A stretch of DNA of 64,000 bases, taken from CAYJLF01 sp964371055 (GTDB lineage Bacteria > Eisenbacteria > RBG-16-71-46 > CAIMUX01). Under the pieces are notes generated by a model. It was not told the DNA's origin. It searched no databases and saw only the letters and a program-made list of their open reading frames with translations. The stretch spans positions 96,495 through 160,494 of the forward strand of contig CAYJLF010000015.1 in the NCBI GenBank assembly GCA_964371055.1, read 5' to 3'. This document shows positions 35,736 to 43,271 of this stretch, piece after piece (positions within the stretch are counted from its first letter, which is position 1; the number at the start of each line of letters is the position of its first letter). Position numbers and translations under genes: made by a program.

Positions 35736-37357
35736 AACTCCTCGAACTCCGCGGCCCGGTCGGTCAGCACCGCGTCGAGCTCCGCCCGAAGTCCGAGCAT
35801 CTGCTCCAGCCAGCCGGCGGTCGTCGCGTCGACCGACTTCAGCGCCGTGACCTGCTCCCCGACCGTCCCGCCGGCCATGTTCTTCACCCGCTCCGCCATC
35901 TGCAGGCTGAACGGCGTCTCCGGGTCGACCTTATCCTTCGCAATCGGCGGCAGCTCGCGACCGAGGATCTCCCCCGTGATCTGCCGCGAGGTCTCCGGCG
36001 TCATCCCGCCGGTCCGCTCCGACGCGGACATCAGGTCCGAGATCGTCTTCGGATCGGTGACGTTCGGGCCGTAGGACAGGAACTCGTGGTACCGGACCCC
36101 GAGATGCGGCAGGAAGAAGAGGTTCATCCACTCGTCGACCTTCCGCCGCTCCGGCGCGAACACCTGCTCGTCCGCCTTCTTCGTGCTCTCGGTCGCATTT
36201 GCCCGGTTCTGCGAGCTGTCGTCGCCGACGAGCACCGCCGGCAGCCGGAACGCGCCGCGGATCTTTCGCTCGTTGTTGACCCCGTACTCCTGGAAGAGCT
36301 GATCCTTCATCTGCTCCGACGTCAGCCGCTCGATCGCGAGCTTCACCGTCCCGCCGTCCGATCCATCCTCCCCCGGCGCCTCCGCCTCGACGATGAGGAT
36401 CTTGGACCGGTTGTCCTTCCACTCCGACGCCTGATCCTCGATGAACTGCCGGATCCGCTTCACCGTCCCCGCCGTCAGCTGCCCGTTCGACACCAGAAAC
36501 GCGAGCGAGGGCACGTTGTTGTTCTTCAGCGTCACGTAGTTCACCCGCTCCGCGCCCCGATCCCCCCGGATCGTCATGACCACGCCGATGTACCGCGGGA
36601 GCCCGTACGGGGTGCGATCGCTGTGCAGGCACCAGTGGATGAGCGCGTTCGCTCGCCGGCCGATCGGGATCCGCGTTCCAGGCGGGGCGAACTCCCCGGT
36701 CTCCGCATCGAGGTCCCGCGGGTCCCCCCACTCCTTGAACCACACCCGCTTTCCGCGGTCGTCCGGGTCCACGAGCACGAAGCGCCGGAACCAGCGCATC
36801 GACGAGACGGGCACGATCTCCCGCGTCCCATCCTCCCGCTCGAACACCACCGGCAATTCGACCGGAACCAGGTCCCCGACCCGGGTCATCCGGACCCGAT
36901 GCGCCTGCACATGCTTCAGGAACTGGAACGCGTCGGTGATCGGGTGCTGGATCACCTCCCAGAACCCGTAGCCGATCGTCTCCATCGACCGTCGCGTCTT
37001 CTCCCCCAGCCCCAGGAACGAGTCGCTCAACACGCAGTTGCGGAACGTGTTCGCCAGGACGACCCGCTCCCGCCGCATCTCCCGGAGGATCTCCTCCTTC
37101 CGCTCTCCCGTCACATCCTCGGACAGCCGCACCGGCCGGAACGTCGATCCGAAGCCGGCGATGTTCGTCACATAGGCCTCGATGCACTTGCCCAGATGCG
37201 ACGACTCCTCGGGCATCACGAGCAGCGACAGCGGGTCGAACGGCGGCTCGATCACATCCCCGACCGCGCCCCGGCGCTCCGCCGCCCGGGCCCGCGGACG
37301 CCCGGTCCCCGCCGCCTTCCGCACCTCGATCACCCTGGCGTGCACCCTCGGCTTCAT
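35732..37357 (-). CDS. Portal protein
   Basis: A 541-residue protein of the PBSX/P2-type portal group: LSLLVMPEESSHLGKCIEAYVTNIAGFGSTFRPV, SDRTPYGLPRYIGVVMTIRGDRGAERVNYVTLKNNNVPSLAFLVSNGQLTAGTVKRIRQFIEDQ, GAFRLPAVLVGDDSSQNRANATESTKKADEQVFAPER are the conserved landmarks (PYG.PRW.......... N..YF.N...P, and the L.G......N..S). The ring of 12 copies is the genome entry/exit channel and terminase docking site. The basic N-terminal 35 residues look flexible. Confidence 0.9.
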   Translation of the reverse strand: MKPRVHARVIEVRKAAGTGRPRARAAERRGAVGDVIEPPFDPLSLLVMPEESSHLGKCIEAYVTNIAGFGSTFRPVRLSEDVTGERKEEILREMRRERVVLANTFRNCVLSDSFLGLGEKTRRSMETIGYGFWEVIQHPITDAFQFLKHVQAHRVRMTRVGDLVPVELPVVFEREDGTREIVPVSSMRWFRRFVLVDPDDRGKRVWFKEWGDPRDLDAETGEFAPPGTRIPIGRRANALIHWCLHSDRTPYGLPRYIGVVMTIRGDRGAERVNYVTLKNNNVPSLAFLVSNGQLTAGTVKRIRQFIEDQASEWKDNRSKILIVEAEAPGEDGSDGGTVKLAIERLTSEQMKDQLFQEYGVNNERKIRGAFRLPAVLVGDDSSQNRANATESTKKADEQVFAPERRKVDEWMNLFFLPHLGVRYHEFLSYGPNVTDPKTISDLMSASERTGGMTPETSRQITGEILGRELPPIAKDKVDPETPFSLQMAERVKNMAGGTVGEQVTALKSVDATTAGWLEQMLGLRAELDAVLTDRAAEFEEL

Positions 37358-37364
37358 GTGCCCC

Positions 37365-38882
37365 CTAGATCAGGTCGGGCTCCTCTTCCCGAACCCGACG
37401 CTGCGACTTCGCCTTCTTCTCCGACGCTTGGACCGCATGGTCGAGCGCGTCGAACAGGTCGTCCGCTCCCCCCTCGGTCGCATCGAACTGCACGAGATGG
37501 TCGATCAGCCGGTAGTGCGCGCCCCGCACGAAGTGGACGTGCCCCGCCTCGAACCGCGCCGCCAGCAGCGCCCCGCGACTCGCCTTGTTCGAACTCGTCA
37601 CCAGCGGCGCCAGGTTGATCCACGGCGCCTCGAGCCGCACCTCCTGCGCCTGCGCCTCCTGGTACTGGTTCGTCTCGATCGCCGTCCGCACGAGCCGGGC
37701 CCGGTACTTCTCCGCGTACTCGATGATCGTCTCGCGCTGCTTCCGGAACGACAGATGCCCCTCGTAGAAGTCCCAGACCCAGATGTCGTCCCAGCGCTGC
37801 GGGACCCGGCCGATCACCGCGACCGCGAACTTGTTCGCCCCCTTCTTCTTCGAAATCGCCAGGTCGACCCCGATGAAGATCTGCACGTCCTCGGCCGCGG
37901 GATAGTCGCCCGGCGCCACCTGGTCGCAGTCGTCGAAGCGGAAGTACTCGCCCACCATCTCCTTGACCGAGCACCGCATCTGGGAGGCGAAGTTGATCGT
38001 CCCCATCGCCTTCTTCTTCTCGTCGATCCACGGACGCGGAAACCGCTCCTTCCATACCGGCTGCCCCTGCTCATCCTCGATCGGAATGGTCAGCGTCCGC
38101 TCCCCCTCCATCTCGTTCTCGATCAGGTGCCCGTACAGGTCCTGCGTGTGGTACCGCGTCCCGTTGTAGTGGATCTGCCCCGCTTCCGGGCAGTCGGCCG
38201 ACGGAGGGAGCAGGCACGGATCCAGCACCTTGTAGACCCAGTCGAGCATGCGGCGCCGCTGCAACGCGGTGATCGAGTTCCCCTCCTCCACCAGGTCGTC
38301 CGGCCGGATGATCTCGTAGTGCTTGCTCGCGACGCTCCCCTCGACCCCGACTGTGTTCACACTCGGTTCCGGCCGCGCCTTCGCCCGGCCCGCGATCTCG
38401 ATCGCCTCGTCGTCCCAGCGTCCCTGCCCCACGAACTCGCCGAAGATCGACCGCAGATCCTCATTCGTCTCGAGGTGCGTCTTGATCGTCTTCAGCATGT
38501 CCTTCGCGTTCTGGTGGCTCTTCGACGCGATCAGGATCCCTAAGTCCCGGTTCCGGATCAGATCCGCGATCGTCCGGGTCACCGTCGTCACCGTCGTCTT
38601 GCCCGAACCCCGGAACACCAACAGCAGGCTCTTCCGGTGCCGGATCTCGTGCCAGATCATGCGGTCATGCAGCCCGGGCACCACCTCGTACCCCAGAACC
38701 CGCGCCAGAATGTCGTCCCGCCGCGACATCACCGCCCGGCGGATCAGGCTCTCCCGACTCTCCTTGATCCCCCGCAACGCCTCGATCAGCTGCTCTCGAT
38801 CCGCCCGGACAAACCGATCCGGATCCAGCACCTCCAGAAACGCCAGGCCGGTCTGCACCGGCATGTCCGACAGGAACGTCAT
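37365..38882 (-). CDS. Terminase large subunit
   Basis: A 505-residue protein. Walker A RGSGKTT at residues 91-97, a Walker-B-like IIRPDDLVEE near 191-200, coupling region near NGTRYH at 240, RNase-H nuclease start IFIGVDLAIS with Asp340, and the second acidic motif DDLFDALDHAV near 478. These are the ATPase and nuclease of the packaging motor. It is directly followed by the portal. The arrangement fits the headful-type terminases of PBSX-like phages, but packaging mode cannot be read from the sequence alone. Confidence 0.93.
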   Translation of the reverse strand: MTFLSDMPVQTGLAFLEVLDPDRFVRADREQLIEALRGIKESRESLIRRAVMSRRDDILARVLGYEVVPGLHDRMIWHEIRHRKSLLLVFRGSGKTTVTTVTRTIADLIRNRDLGILIASKSHQNAKDMLKTIKTHLETNEDLRSIFGEFVGQGRWDDEAIEIAGRAKARPEPSVNTVGVEGSVASKHYEIIRPDDLVEEGNSITALQRRRMLDWVYKVLDPCLLPPSADCPEAGQIHYNGTRYHTQDLYGHLIENEMEGERTLTIPIEDEQGQPVWKERFPRPWIDEKKKAMGTINFASQMRCSVKEMVGEYFRFDDCDQVAPGDYPAAEDVQIFIGVDLAISKKKGANKFAVAVIGRVPQRWDDIWVWDFYEGHLSFRKQRETIIEYAEKYRARLVRTAIETNQYQEAQAQEVRLEAPWINLAPLVTSSNKASRGALLAARFEAGHVHFVRGAHYRLIDHLVQFDATEGGADDLFDALDHAVQASEKKAKSQRRVREEEPDLI

Positions 38883-38883
38883 C

Positions 38884-39315
38884 TCAGAACAGCGTCACCA
38901 CCACGATCGCCGTGTCCTCGACCGCCCAGGCCCGTACCGCCCAGGTCGCCGCCTTCCAGCTCTGGAAGAAGTTCGTCGCCGCGTCCAGCCGCACGACCCT
39001 CGACGAGTCCGATGCCACCGCGTACATCGGGCCGATGTGCCGCACCCACACCACCCCACTCACCACCTCGACCGACGCGTAGATCCCCTCGAAGTTCCGG
39101 CTGACGGCACTGCCCGACGGCCGCCACATCGGCATGAACAGCGCGTCATCGCCCTCGTCCGTGCCCAGGGTGTCGTAGTACACGCACACGCCCTGATGCC
39201 CCCAGGCGTTCCGCGTCTCGTTCATCCGCGCCGGACGCGACACGGTCACCCCCGGCAACGCCCCGGCGAACGCCGGCGCCGCCAGCAGCAGCGCCATCCA
39301 GACCCACCGCTTCAT
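38884..39315 (-). CDS. Exported protein encoded between the terminase genes
   Basis: A 143-residue protein with a clear signal peptide (MKRWVWMALLLAAPAFAGA, cleavage likely after AFA). The mature part is beta-rich (VWVRHIGPMYAVASDSSRVVRLDAATNFFQSWKAATWAVRAWAVEDTAIVVVTLF). Its ATG overlaps the upstream stop (ATGA), and it ends one base before the terminase gene, so it is embedded in the packaging operon. Being exported, it is not an obvious virion part; a superinfection-exclusion or surface-modifying role is a reasonable guess. Confidence 0.65.
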   Translation of the reverse strand: MKRWVWMALLLAAPAFAGALPGVTVSRPARMNETRNAWGHQGVCVYYDTLGTDEGDDALFMPMWRPSGSAVSRNFEGIYASVEVVSGVVWVRHIGPMYAVASDSSRVVRLDAATNFFQSWKAATWAVRAWAVEDTAIVVVTLF

Positions 39316-40010
39316 CGATCCTCCCTGATCCGCTCCCGGATCTTCGCGCGCGCCGCCTTCGCCCGGTTCACCCCCGTCCCCGCGATCCGCCGCACCCGCT
39401 CCACCGGCGTCAACGCCTCTACCGGCTCCGCCTGCACCTCCACCACCCCGGCATCGGCGCCGATCTCGTCCAGATTCCGCACCTGCGTCGTCAGCGTCCG
39501 CAGCCCCTCGAGCTGCTTCACGATCAGCTCCCGAATCTCACGCGTGCCGAGGTCCTCCACCCGGATCCCACCCACCACCAACGCCTTCCGCGTCACCGCC
39601 TTCTGCACGATCCCCAGCTCCTGGCCACGCTGAATCACCTTGTCCAGGATCTCCGCCCGCGCCCGAATCGCACTCACCACCGACGGAACCGCATCCGTGT
39701 GGTCCTGCCAGTTGTCCACGAACGTGTTCAAGTCCTCGAGATTCCGCTCCTGCCGGAGCAGATACTCGACGTACAGCTCCTCCGTCGGCCGCAGCAGGAG
39801 CGCCCGCTCGATCCGCGTCAGCTCCCGGCGCAGCATCGTCAGCTCCGCCGGCTGCCAGCCCGTCTCCCGGAGGATCCGCACCTCCCCCCGGCCCTCGGCG
39901 ATCAGCGTCTGCAGGCGCACCAGGCGCGCCCGCACCTCGGCCTCACCGACCTCCGCGCACAGCAGGTCCAACCCCCGCGGCTCCGGGACCTCGTTGGCAT
40001 TCGGCTCCAT
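39312..40010 (-). CDS. Helical protein at head of late operon, candidate small terminase
   Basis: A 232-residue, mostly helical protein: LLCAEVGEAEVRARLVRLQTLIAEGRGEVRILRETGWQPAELTMLRRELTRIERALLLRPTEELYVEYLLRQERNLEDLNTFVDNW, then IQRGQELGIVQKAVTRKALVVGGIRVEDLGTREIRELIVKQLEGLRTLTTQVRN and a basic tail. No clear HTH, so the small-terminase label rests on first position before the large terminase, coiled-coil content (oligomer ring) and size. It lies at the divergent start of the late operon, next to the repeat cluster. Confidence 0.5.
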   Translation of the reverse strand: MEPNANEVPEPRGLDLLCAEVGEAEVRARLVRLQTLIAEGRGEVRILRETGWQPAELTMLRRELTRIERALLLRPTEELYVEYLLRQERNLEDLNTFVDNWQDHTDAVPSVVSAIRARAEILDKVIQRGQELGIVQKAVTRKALVVGGIRVEDLGTREIRELIVKQLEGLRTLTTQVRNLDEIGADAGVVEVQAEPVEALTPVERVRRIAGTGVNRAKAARAKIRERIREDR

Positions 40011-40230
40011 GGCCCAAACCTATCGGCCACCTCGACACTTCGTCTCGCCGGACCAGGGGGGGCTACAGACCCCGGCGGATGCCAGGGCCTCGCGGTCGAA
40101 CGGCCTGCGATGGGAGTTGACCTGGCGCGCCGGTCAGCGGCAGCGGGAGCGTTCCAGGAGGGGGCAGGGACCGGAGGAGGCACGGACCGCGCCCGCGGCG
40201 GACCGGGTGGTCCATGTTAAGGGGCCAGAA
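40011..40230. other. Upstream region of the late operon; no gene
   Basis: About 220 bases between the late operon start and the first iteron-like repeat. No credible coding frame, no clear TTGACA/TATAAT pair reading leftward. The GGTCCA word that recurs in the neighbouring cluster appears here near 40208. Confidence 0.4.
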
Positions 40231-40560
40231 CTGTTTGTTTTGTTTGCCGGCGACTTCCGTCCGGCTTACTCACACGGTCGGCAAACACGGCAAACAGTTT
40301 TCGGCTTGGACCATGGACCACGTGGACCGGTATTGGGATACAACGAGTTACACGGTCGTTCGTTCGAACTCGGTCCAAAAGGTCCACTTTCCGCCTGTTT
40401 GCTAGCCCCCAAATCTGTTTGCTGCAAACAACCACCACCCCCTACTAAGGGGGCGAGTTATCCACACGCGATCACGTGTTTGCAGCAAACAAAAAGGGCC
40501 CCTGCAAACAAGAAAAAGGTGGACCGGCAAACAACCGGTCCAACCCTGGACTGGACCGCA
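40231..40560. repeat. Iteron-like GCAAACA/TGTTTGC repeat cluster, putative origin or operator array
   Basis: At least eight copies of GCAAACA or its complement TGTTTGC occur in about 300 bases in both orientations (near 40242, 40281, 40290, 40396, 40416, 40424, 40478, 40485, 40504, 40527). Two pairs form palindromes: TGTTTGCTGCAAACA at 40416-40430 and TGTTTGCAGCAAACA at 40477-40491. GGTCCA/TGGACC words are interspersed (near 40208, 40308, 40314, 40323, 40372, 40381, 40520, 40537, 40553), and a perfect DnaA box sits between the palindromes. The segment is AT-richer than its surroundings and lies in the divergent gap between the late operon and the toxin-antitoxin genes. Confidence 0.7.
40458..40466 (+). 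other. DnaA box (TTATCCACA)
   Basis: Perfect match to the R1-type DnaA consensus, between the two palindromic repeats. A low-GC word in a GC-rich window, and one of only two perfect copies I noticed; the other lies in the second repeat cluster. Confidence 0.6.
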
Positions 40561-40607
40561 GAGATGGCAGGAACCACGGGCCAGAGCGGCGGTACTCAAG
40601 AATGGGT

Positions 40608-40624
40608 TGTATCGTGGCGATACA
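40608..40624. promoter_or_regulatory. Palindromic operator candidate upstream of the toxin-antitoxin genes
   Basis: TGTATCG-TGG-CGATACA, a perfect 7-bp inverted repeat starting 34 bases before the toxin start. MqsA/HigA-type antitoxins usually bind such palindromes at their own promoter; binding by the antitoxin here is inferred. Confidence 0.6.
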
Positions 40625-40631
40625 TAGCCTA

Positions 40632-40656
40632 GGCTCTATCGATGGACCATAGAGCC
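40632..40656. promoter_or_regulatory. Inverted repeat enclosing the toxin start codon
   Basis: GGCTCTAT and ATAGAGCC are perfect 8-bp arms around a 9-nt loop (CGATGGACC) that contains the ATG of the toxin. In mRNA the start would sit in a hairpin loop; in DNA it could be a second operator. Confidence 0.6.
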
Positions 40657-40941
40657 GCGCGTCGAAGGATTCAGGAGATCCTGGACGACCCGACCAGTCG
40701 GATGCTCTACCGCGGGCATGCCGAGGACCGAGGCGATGAACGAGCAGTCACCACGCCAGAACTCCACCATGTCCTCAGGTCCGGTGCTGTGGTGGGCGCC
40801 CCGATGTGGTGCGAGAAGTTCAAGAACTGGAATTGCACCGTTGAGGGCCCGGACAGAGACGGTCGCTACATCCGCGTCGCCGTCGGAGTCTGGACCGACC
40901 GATCTCAGCTCTACATCATTACAGTCGTACGGATCCGGTAA
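40642..40941 (+). CDS. DUF4258-family toxin (RelE/HigB-like superfamily)
   Basis: A 99-residue protein. MDHRAARRRIQEILDDPTSRMLYRGHAEDRGDERAVTTPELHHVLRSG...VEGPDRDGRYIRVAVGVWTDRSQLYIITVVRIR matches the DUF4258 layout: a helix with H...R, a helix preceding a short loop, then three or four strands ending in V.V.....I.TVY. Members are paired with YgiT/MqsA zinc-HTH antitoxins and are thought to be ribosome-dependent mRNA interferases. The next gene is that partner, 14 nt downstream. No Shine-Dalgarno is obvious, and the ATG lies in a hairpin loop, so translation may be low or controlled. Confidence 0.75.
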   Translation: MDHRAARRRIQEILDDPTSRMLYRGHAEDRGDERAVTTPELHHVLRSGAVVGAPMWCEKFKNWNCTVEGPDRDGRYIRVAVGVWTDRSQLYIITVVRIR

Positions 40942-40955
40942 CGAGGTAATATACA

Positions 40956-41516
40956 ATGACTTGCCATCTCTGTGGCGGACAGAACACCCGCACGATCCCG
41001 GGGCCTTATCACTACACGCAATGCGGCCTGGATGGAGTCTTCCTCCACGGGGTCGATCACATGGAGTGCCTCGAGTGCGGCGAGTCCTACGTCTCCATTC
41101 CTAACGAAAGCCGCCTGCTCGAGACAATTGCCAAGTCGATCCTCGCGGCCGACAACCCACTGGGGGGGCAGCACATCCGCTTCTTGCGCGGACTCGTAGG
41201 CTGGACACAGGATCGCCTTGCCGCCGAACTCGGCCGTTCCCGCGTCGCGGTGGCTCGATGGGAGTCCGAATCGGTCGCTCACCCGGGCAAGGGACTCGCC
41301 CACCACCTCGACCTCCTCCTCCGCCTCGTCTGGCTGCGAGGCTTCCTGGAAGCCAAACGCGAGGCGGGCTGCGGGGTCCTCCACGACTCCGATCTCGAAG
41401 AAATGAGCCAACGAATCCAGCACCTCAGCGACACCATCGCCCGCATGCGCAAGGCCGCCCCCCTCTGCCTGACCATCGACGCGGAGACCGGGAGGGTCGT
41501 CAGCACCGCTTGTTGA
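40956..41516 (+). CDS. MqsA/YgiT-type zinc-finger HTH antitoxin
   Basis: A 186-residue protein. The N-terminal zinc site has Cys3-Cys6 and Cys38-Cys41 (CHLCG ... CLECG), as in MqsA/YgiT antitoxins. An HTH_XRE-type domain at about 73-105 (IRFLRGLVGWTQDRLAAELGRSRVAVARWESE) follows. The C-terminal 75 residues are a helical extension longer than MqsA (131 residues). It should neutralise the DUF4258 toxin and repress the pair through the palindromes upstream. Confidence 0.82.
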   Translation: MTCHLCGGQNTRTIPGPYHYTQCGLDGVFLHGVDHMECLECGESYVSIPNESRLLETIAKSILAADNPLGGQHIRFLRGLVGWTQDRLAAELGRSRVAVARWESESVAHPGKGLAHHLDLLLRLVWLRGFLEAKREAGCGVLHDSDLEEMSQRIQHLSDTIARMRKAAPLCLTIDAETGRVVSTAC

Positions 41517-41575
41517 CGTAGGCGGCCGATATCGTTTCAAGTGGTGCAGATAGCGAAAGGGCCAGACAAGGTCCT

Positions 41576-41684
41576 GGCGGGGCCTTCCGCCCCGAACGGT
41601 TCGGGGTGGGGGGGGGTGAGACCGCGGCGCAACACCATCAGAGGCAGGCATGCGAACGCCCCGACCGGGGATCCCGACCGGGGC
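41576..41684. terminator. GC-rich hairpins between antitoxin and recombinase genes
   Basis: The converging gap has several stems: GGCGG/CCGCC at 41576-41593, a perfect palindrome CCCCGAAC-G-GTTCGGGG at 41590-41606 (which also contains the CCGAAC word of the repeat cluster at 42.8 kb), and GCCCC/GGGGC with a repeated CGACCGGGG inside at 41658-41684. They may end both transcripts. No U-runs are present. Confidence 0.4.
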
Positions 41685-41711
41685 GCGCGACTGCGGCCAT
41701 CGAGGCGCCGG

Positions 41712-42353
41712 CTACGTGGCGGCGAGCTGACTCCCCGCGGCCGCGGGCTCCTGATCCGGAGGCGTCCACCGGCGCCGCCGGAACGCGTCGATCATCTCCT
41801 GCGGTGACACCCGTGCCAGGTACGCCGCGGTCGTGGAGAGCGAGCTGTGCCCGAGGGCCTGCTGGATGTGGGTCATGTGCACCCCCTCGCGGACGGACTC
41901 GATCGCGAAGATGTGCCGGAACCCGTGCGCATGGACCCGCTTCGCGATCCCCGCCTTCTTGGCGTGCCGGCCGAGGATCCCGCGGACGTAGGCCTGGTGG
42001 ATCGGATGTGCCTGGAGCGTGCAGAAGACGGGCACGGAGCCGTTGAGGCCGCGCTTCCGCCGGCGGTCCAGCCAGAGCTGGAGCGTGGACCAGGCGCCGT
42101 CGTCCATCGCCACGATCCGCTGCTTGTCGCCCTTGCCATGACGGATGTTGAGGGTGCCGGCCGCGGGGTCCAGGTCGCGGGGCTCGAGCGCCAGGGCCTC
42201 GGCGATCCGGATCCCGGAGCGGTAGAGCACGGTGATGAGGGCCCGGTTGCGAAGTCCGATCGAGCTGCGGCGGGAGAACGACCGGAGGAGCATTCCGACC
42301 TCATCGGCGGTCAGGATGTCGCGGGCGAACGATCGCTTCGGTTTCGGCCTCAC
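41712..42353 (-). CDS. Minimal tyrosine recombinase (Xer-like catalytic domain)
   Basis: A 213-residue protein with a GTG start and AAAGGAGGGG. Only the catalytic domain is present; there is no SAM-like core-binding domain. All active-site positions are visible: Arg49 in SGIRIAEAL, Lys74 in RHGKGDKQR, His143-x-x-Arg146 in HGFRH, His169 in GHSS, and Tyr178 in TTAAYLARV. It is unlike the element integrase at the right end. A compact recombinase next to a toxin-antitoxin pair and iteron-like repeats is what plasmids use for dimer resolution; that role is inferred. Confidence 0.82.
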   Translation of the reverse strand: MRPKPKRSFARDILTADEVGMLLRSFSRRSSIGLRNRALITVLYRSGIRIAEALALEPRDLDPAAGTLNIRHGKGDKQRIVAMDDGAWSTLQLWLDRRRKRGLNGSVPVFCTLQAHPIHQAYVRGILGRHAKKAGIAKRVHAHGFRHIFAIESVREGVHMTHIQQALGHSSLSTTAAYLARVSPQEMIDAFRRRRWTPPDQEPAAAGSQLAAT

Positions 42354-42756
42354 GCCCCCCTCCTTTCACGAATCGTTACAGTTCTGTAAGGACCTGAATA
42401 TCTGTGAGCCTACTTTGGAGGCCTCCGGCGCCGCAATCGGAAAAACGTAACGATTTCGAGTCGCCACCCCGGCCCCGCGGGCATGCCCGACACGGCCTCC
42501 GCGGGCACCTCGGCCGGCGGTGCGGACCAGGGGGGCGGGGCCGGCCGCCCCGGCCGGGAGGAGGGGCAGGCGCGGGGGAACCTCCTTCTCCTTCTCTCCC
42601 CCGCCACCCTTACAATCCCTTTGGCCCCTCCGATGGTCCGACGCCCCCTTCTGCCACGGGCCGGCATCCGTGCCAATTTGGCACAGTGTAGAATAATCTA
42701 CAGCCTTGACTTGGCCTGCCCGGTCGAATCTCCGGCCGGGTCCGCCCTGGGTCCCG
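42354..42756. promoter_or_regulatory. Control region of the recombinase gene with several palindromes
   Basis: Directly upstream of the recombinase are TTACAG-TT-CTGTAA (42376-42389) and an inverted pair AATCGTTAC (42371-42379) / GTAACGATT (42447-42455). Farther away, two adjacent perfect palindromes lie 2 bases apart: GTGCCAA-T-TTGGCAC (42670-42684) and TGTAGA-ATAA-TCTACA (42687-42702). They look like binding sites of at least two regulators. No coding frame here is convincing. Confidence 0.6.
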
Positions 42757-43014
42757 CTTCCGAACAACCCGAACGCCTCCCGAACACGCTTCCGAACAAG
42801 GGTCGGCCGCTTTCGGTAGTAGGGGCCTGGGAGCGTTCTTCCGAACATGGGGTCCATGGACCCTGACCGCGGGGTCCGAACGAGGCATCCCTATAACTCA
42901 ATGCTTAGCAATGGATTCTGCTGGGGTCCATGGGGGCCACGTTTTTCCCAAACGCTGTTCGGAATGTTCGGATCGCCAGGCCATGGATGTGGATAACCAC
43001 TTTCCGAACAAGTC
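42757..43014. repeat. CCGAACA repeat cluster with DnaA box
   Basis: At least eight CCGAAC words, most followed by A and several preceded by TT (near 42760, 42769, 42780, 42792, 42841, 42876, with complementary GTTCGG near 42957 and 42967, and again at 43003). GTTCGGAATGTTCGG at 42957-42971 is a tight direct pair. A perfect DnaA box lies at the right end. The architecture resembles plasmid iterons. Confidence 0.65.
42988..42996 (-). other. DnaA box (TTATCCACA on the minus strand)
   Basis: TGTGGATAA on the plus strand, a perfect consensus on the complement. It is the second perfect box, 2.5 kb from the first and in opposite orientation; each lies within a different repeat family. Confidence 0.6.
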
Positions 43015-43042
43015 GAACACTGGTCCAGCTTAATACGCATTC

Positions 43043-43200
43043 TGGACCCTAACGACCGTCTCCGTTGTCCCGCAATGGTTTGCCCGCGGGAGTGCCGGTG
43101 GCGATGAACCTGGACCCTAATGGCTATCGTCTTCTGTTTCAGGTAGTTCCAGCGAACTTGGACCCTAACTTCCTGGCTGATCGGAACGTGGACCCTCCCT
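43043..43200 (+). repeat. TGGACCCTAA direct repeats
   Basis: TGGACCCTAA at 43043, 43111 and 43159, with a variant (TGGACCCTCC) at 43189 and another (TGGACCCTGA) at 42857, all in one orientation. The last three share a longer unit, GAACNTGGACCCT, with shrinking spacing (68, 48, 30 bases). They end just before the decayed recombinase frame. Confidence 0.65.
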
Positions 43201-43271
43201 GCTCCGGGCGTTTTTCCAAGGGTGCCGTTCCATGCCGCCTGGTAGGTTGGGGCGGGAGGCAGGGAGGCACG

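Noticed and set aside
42366..42866. Overlapping frames on both strands upstream of the recombinase
   Set aside because: No ribosome site, random composition; the segment is better explained by palindromes and repeats.
40231..43200. CRISPR array
   Set aside because: Repeats are 7-13 bases, in both orientations and unevenly spaced, with no cas genes; iteron-like instead.
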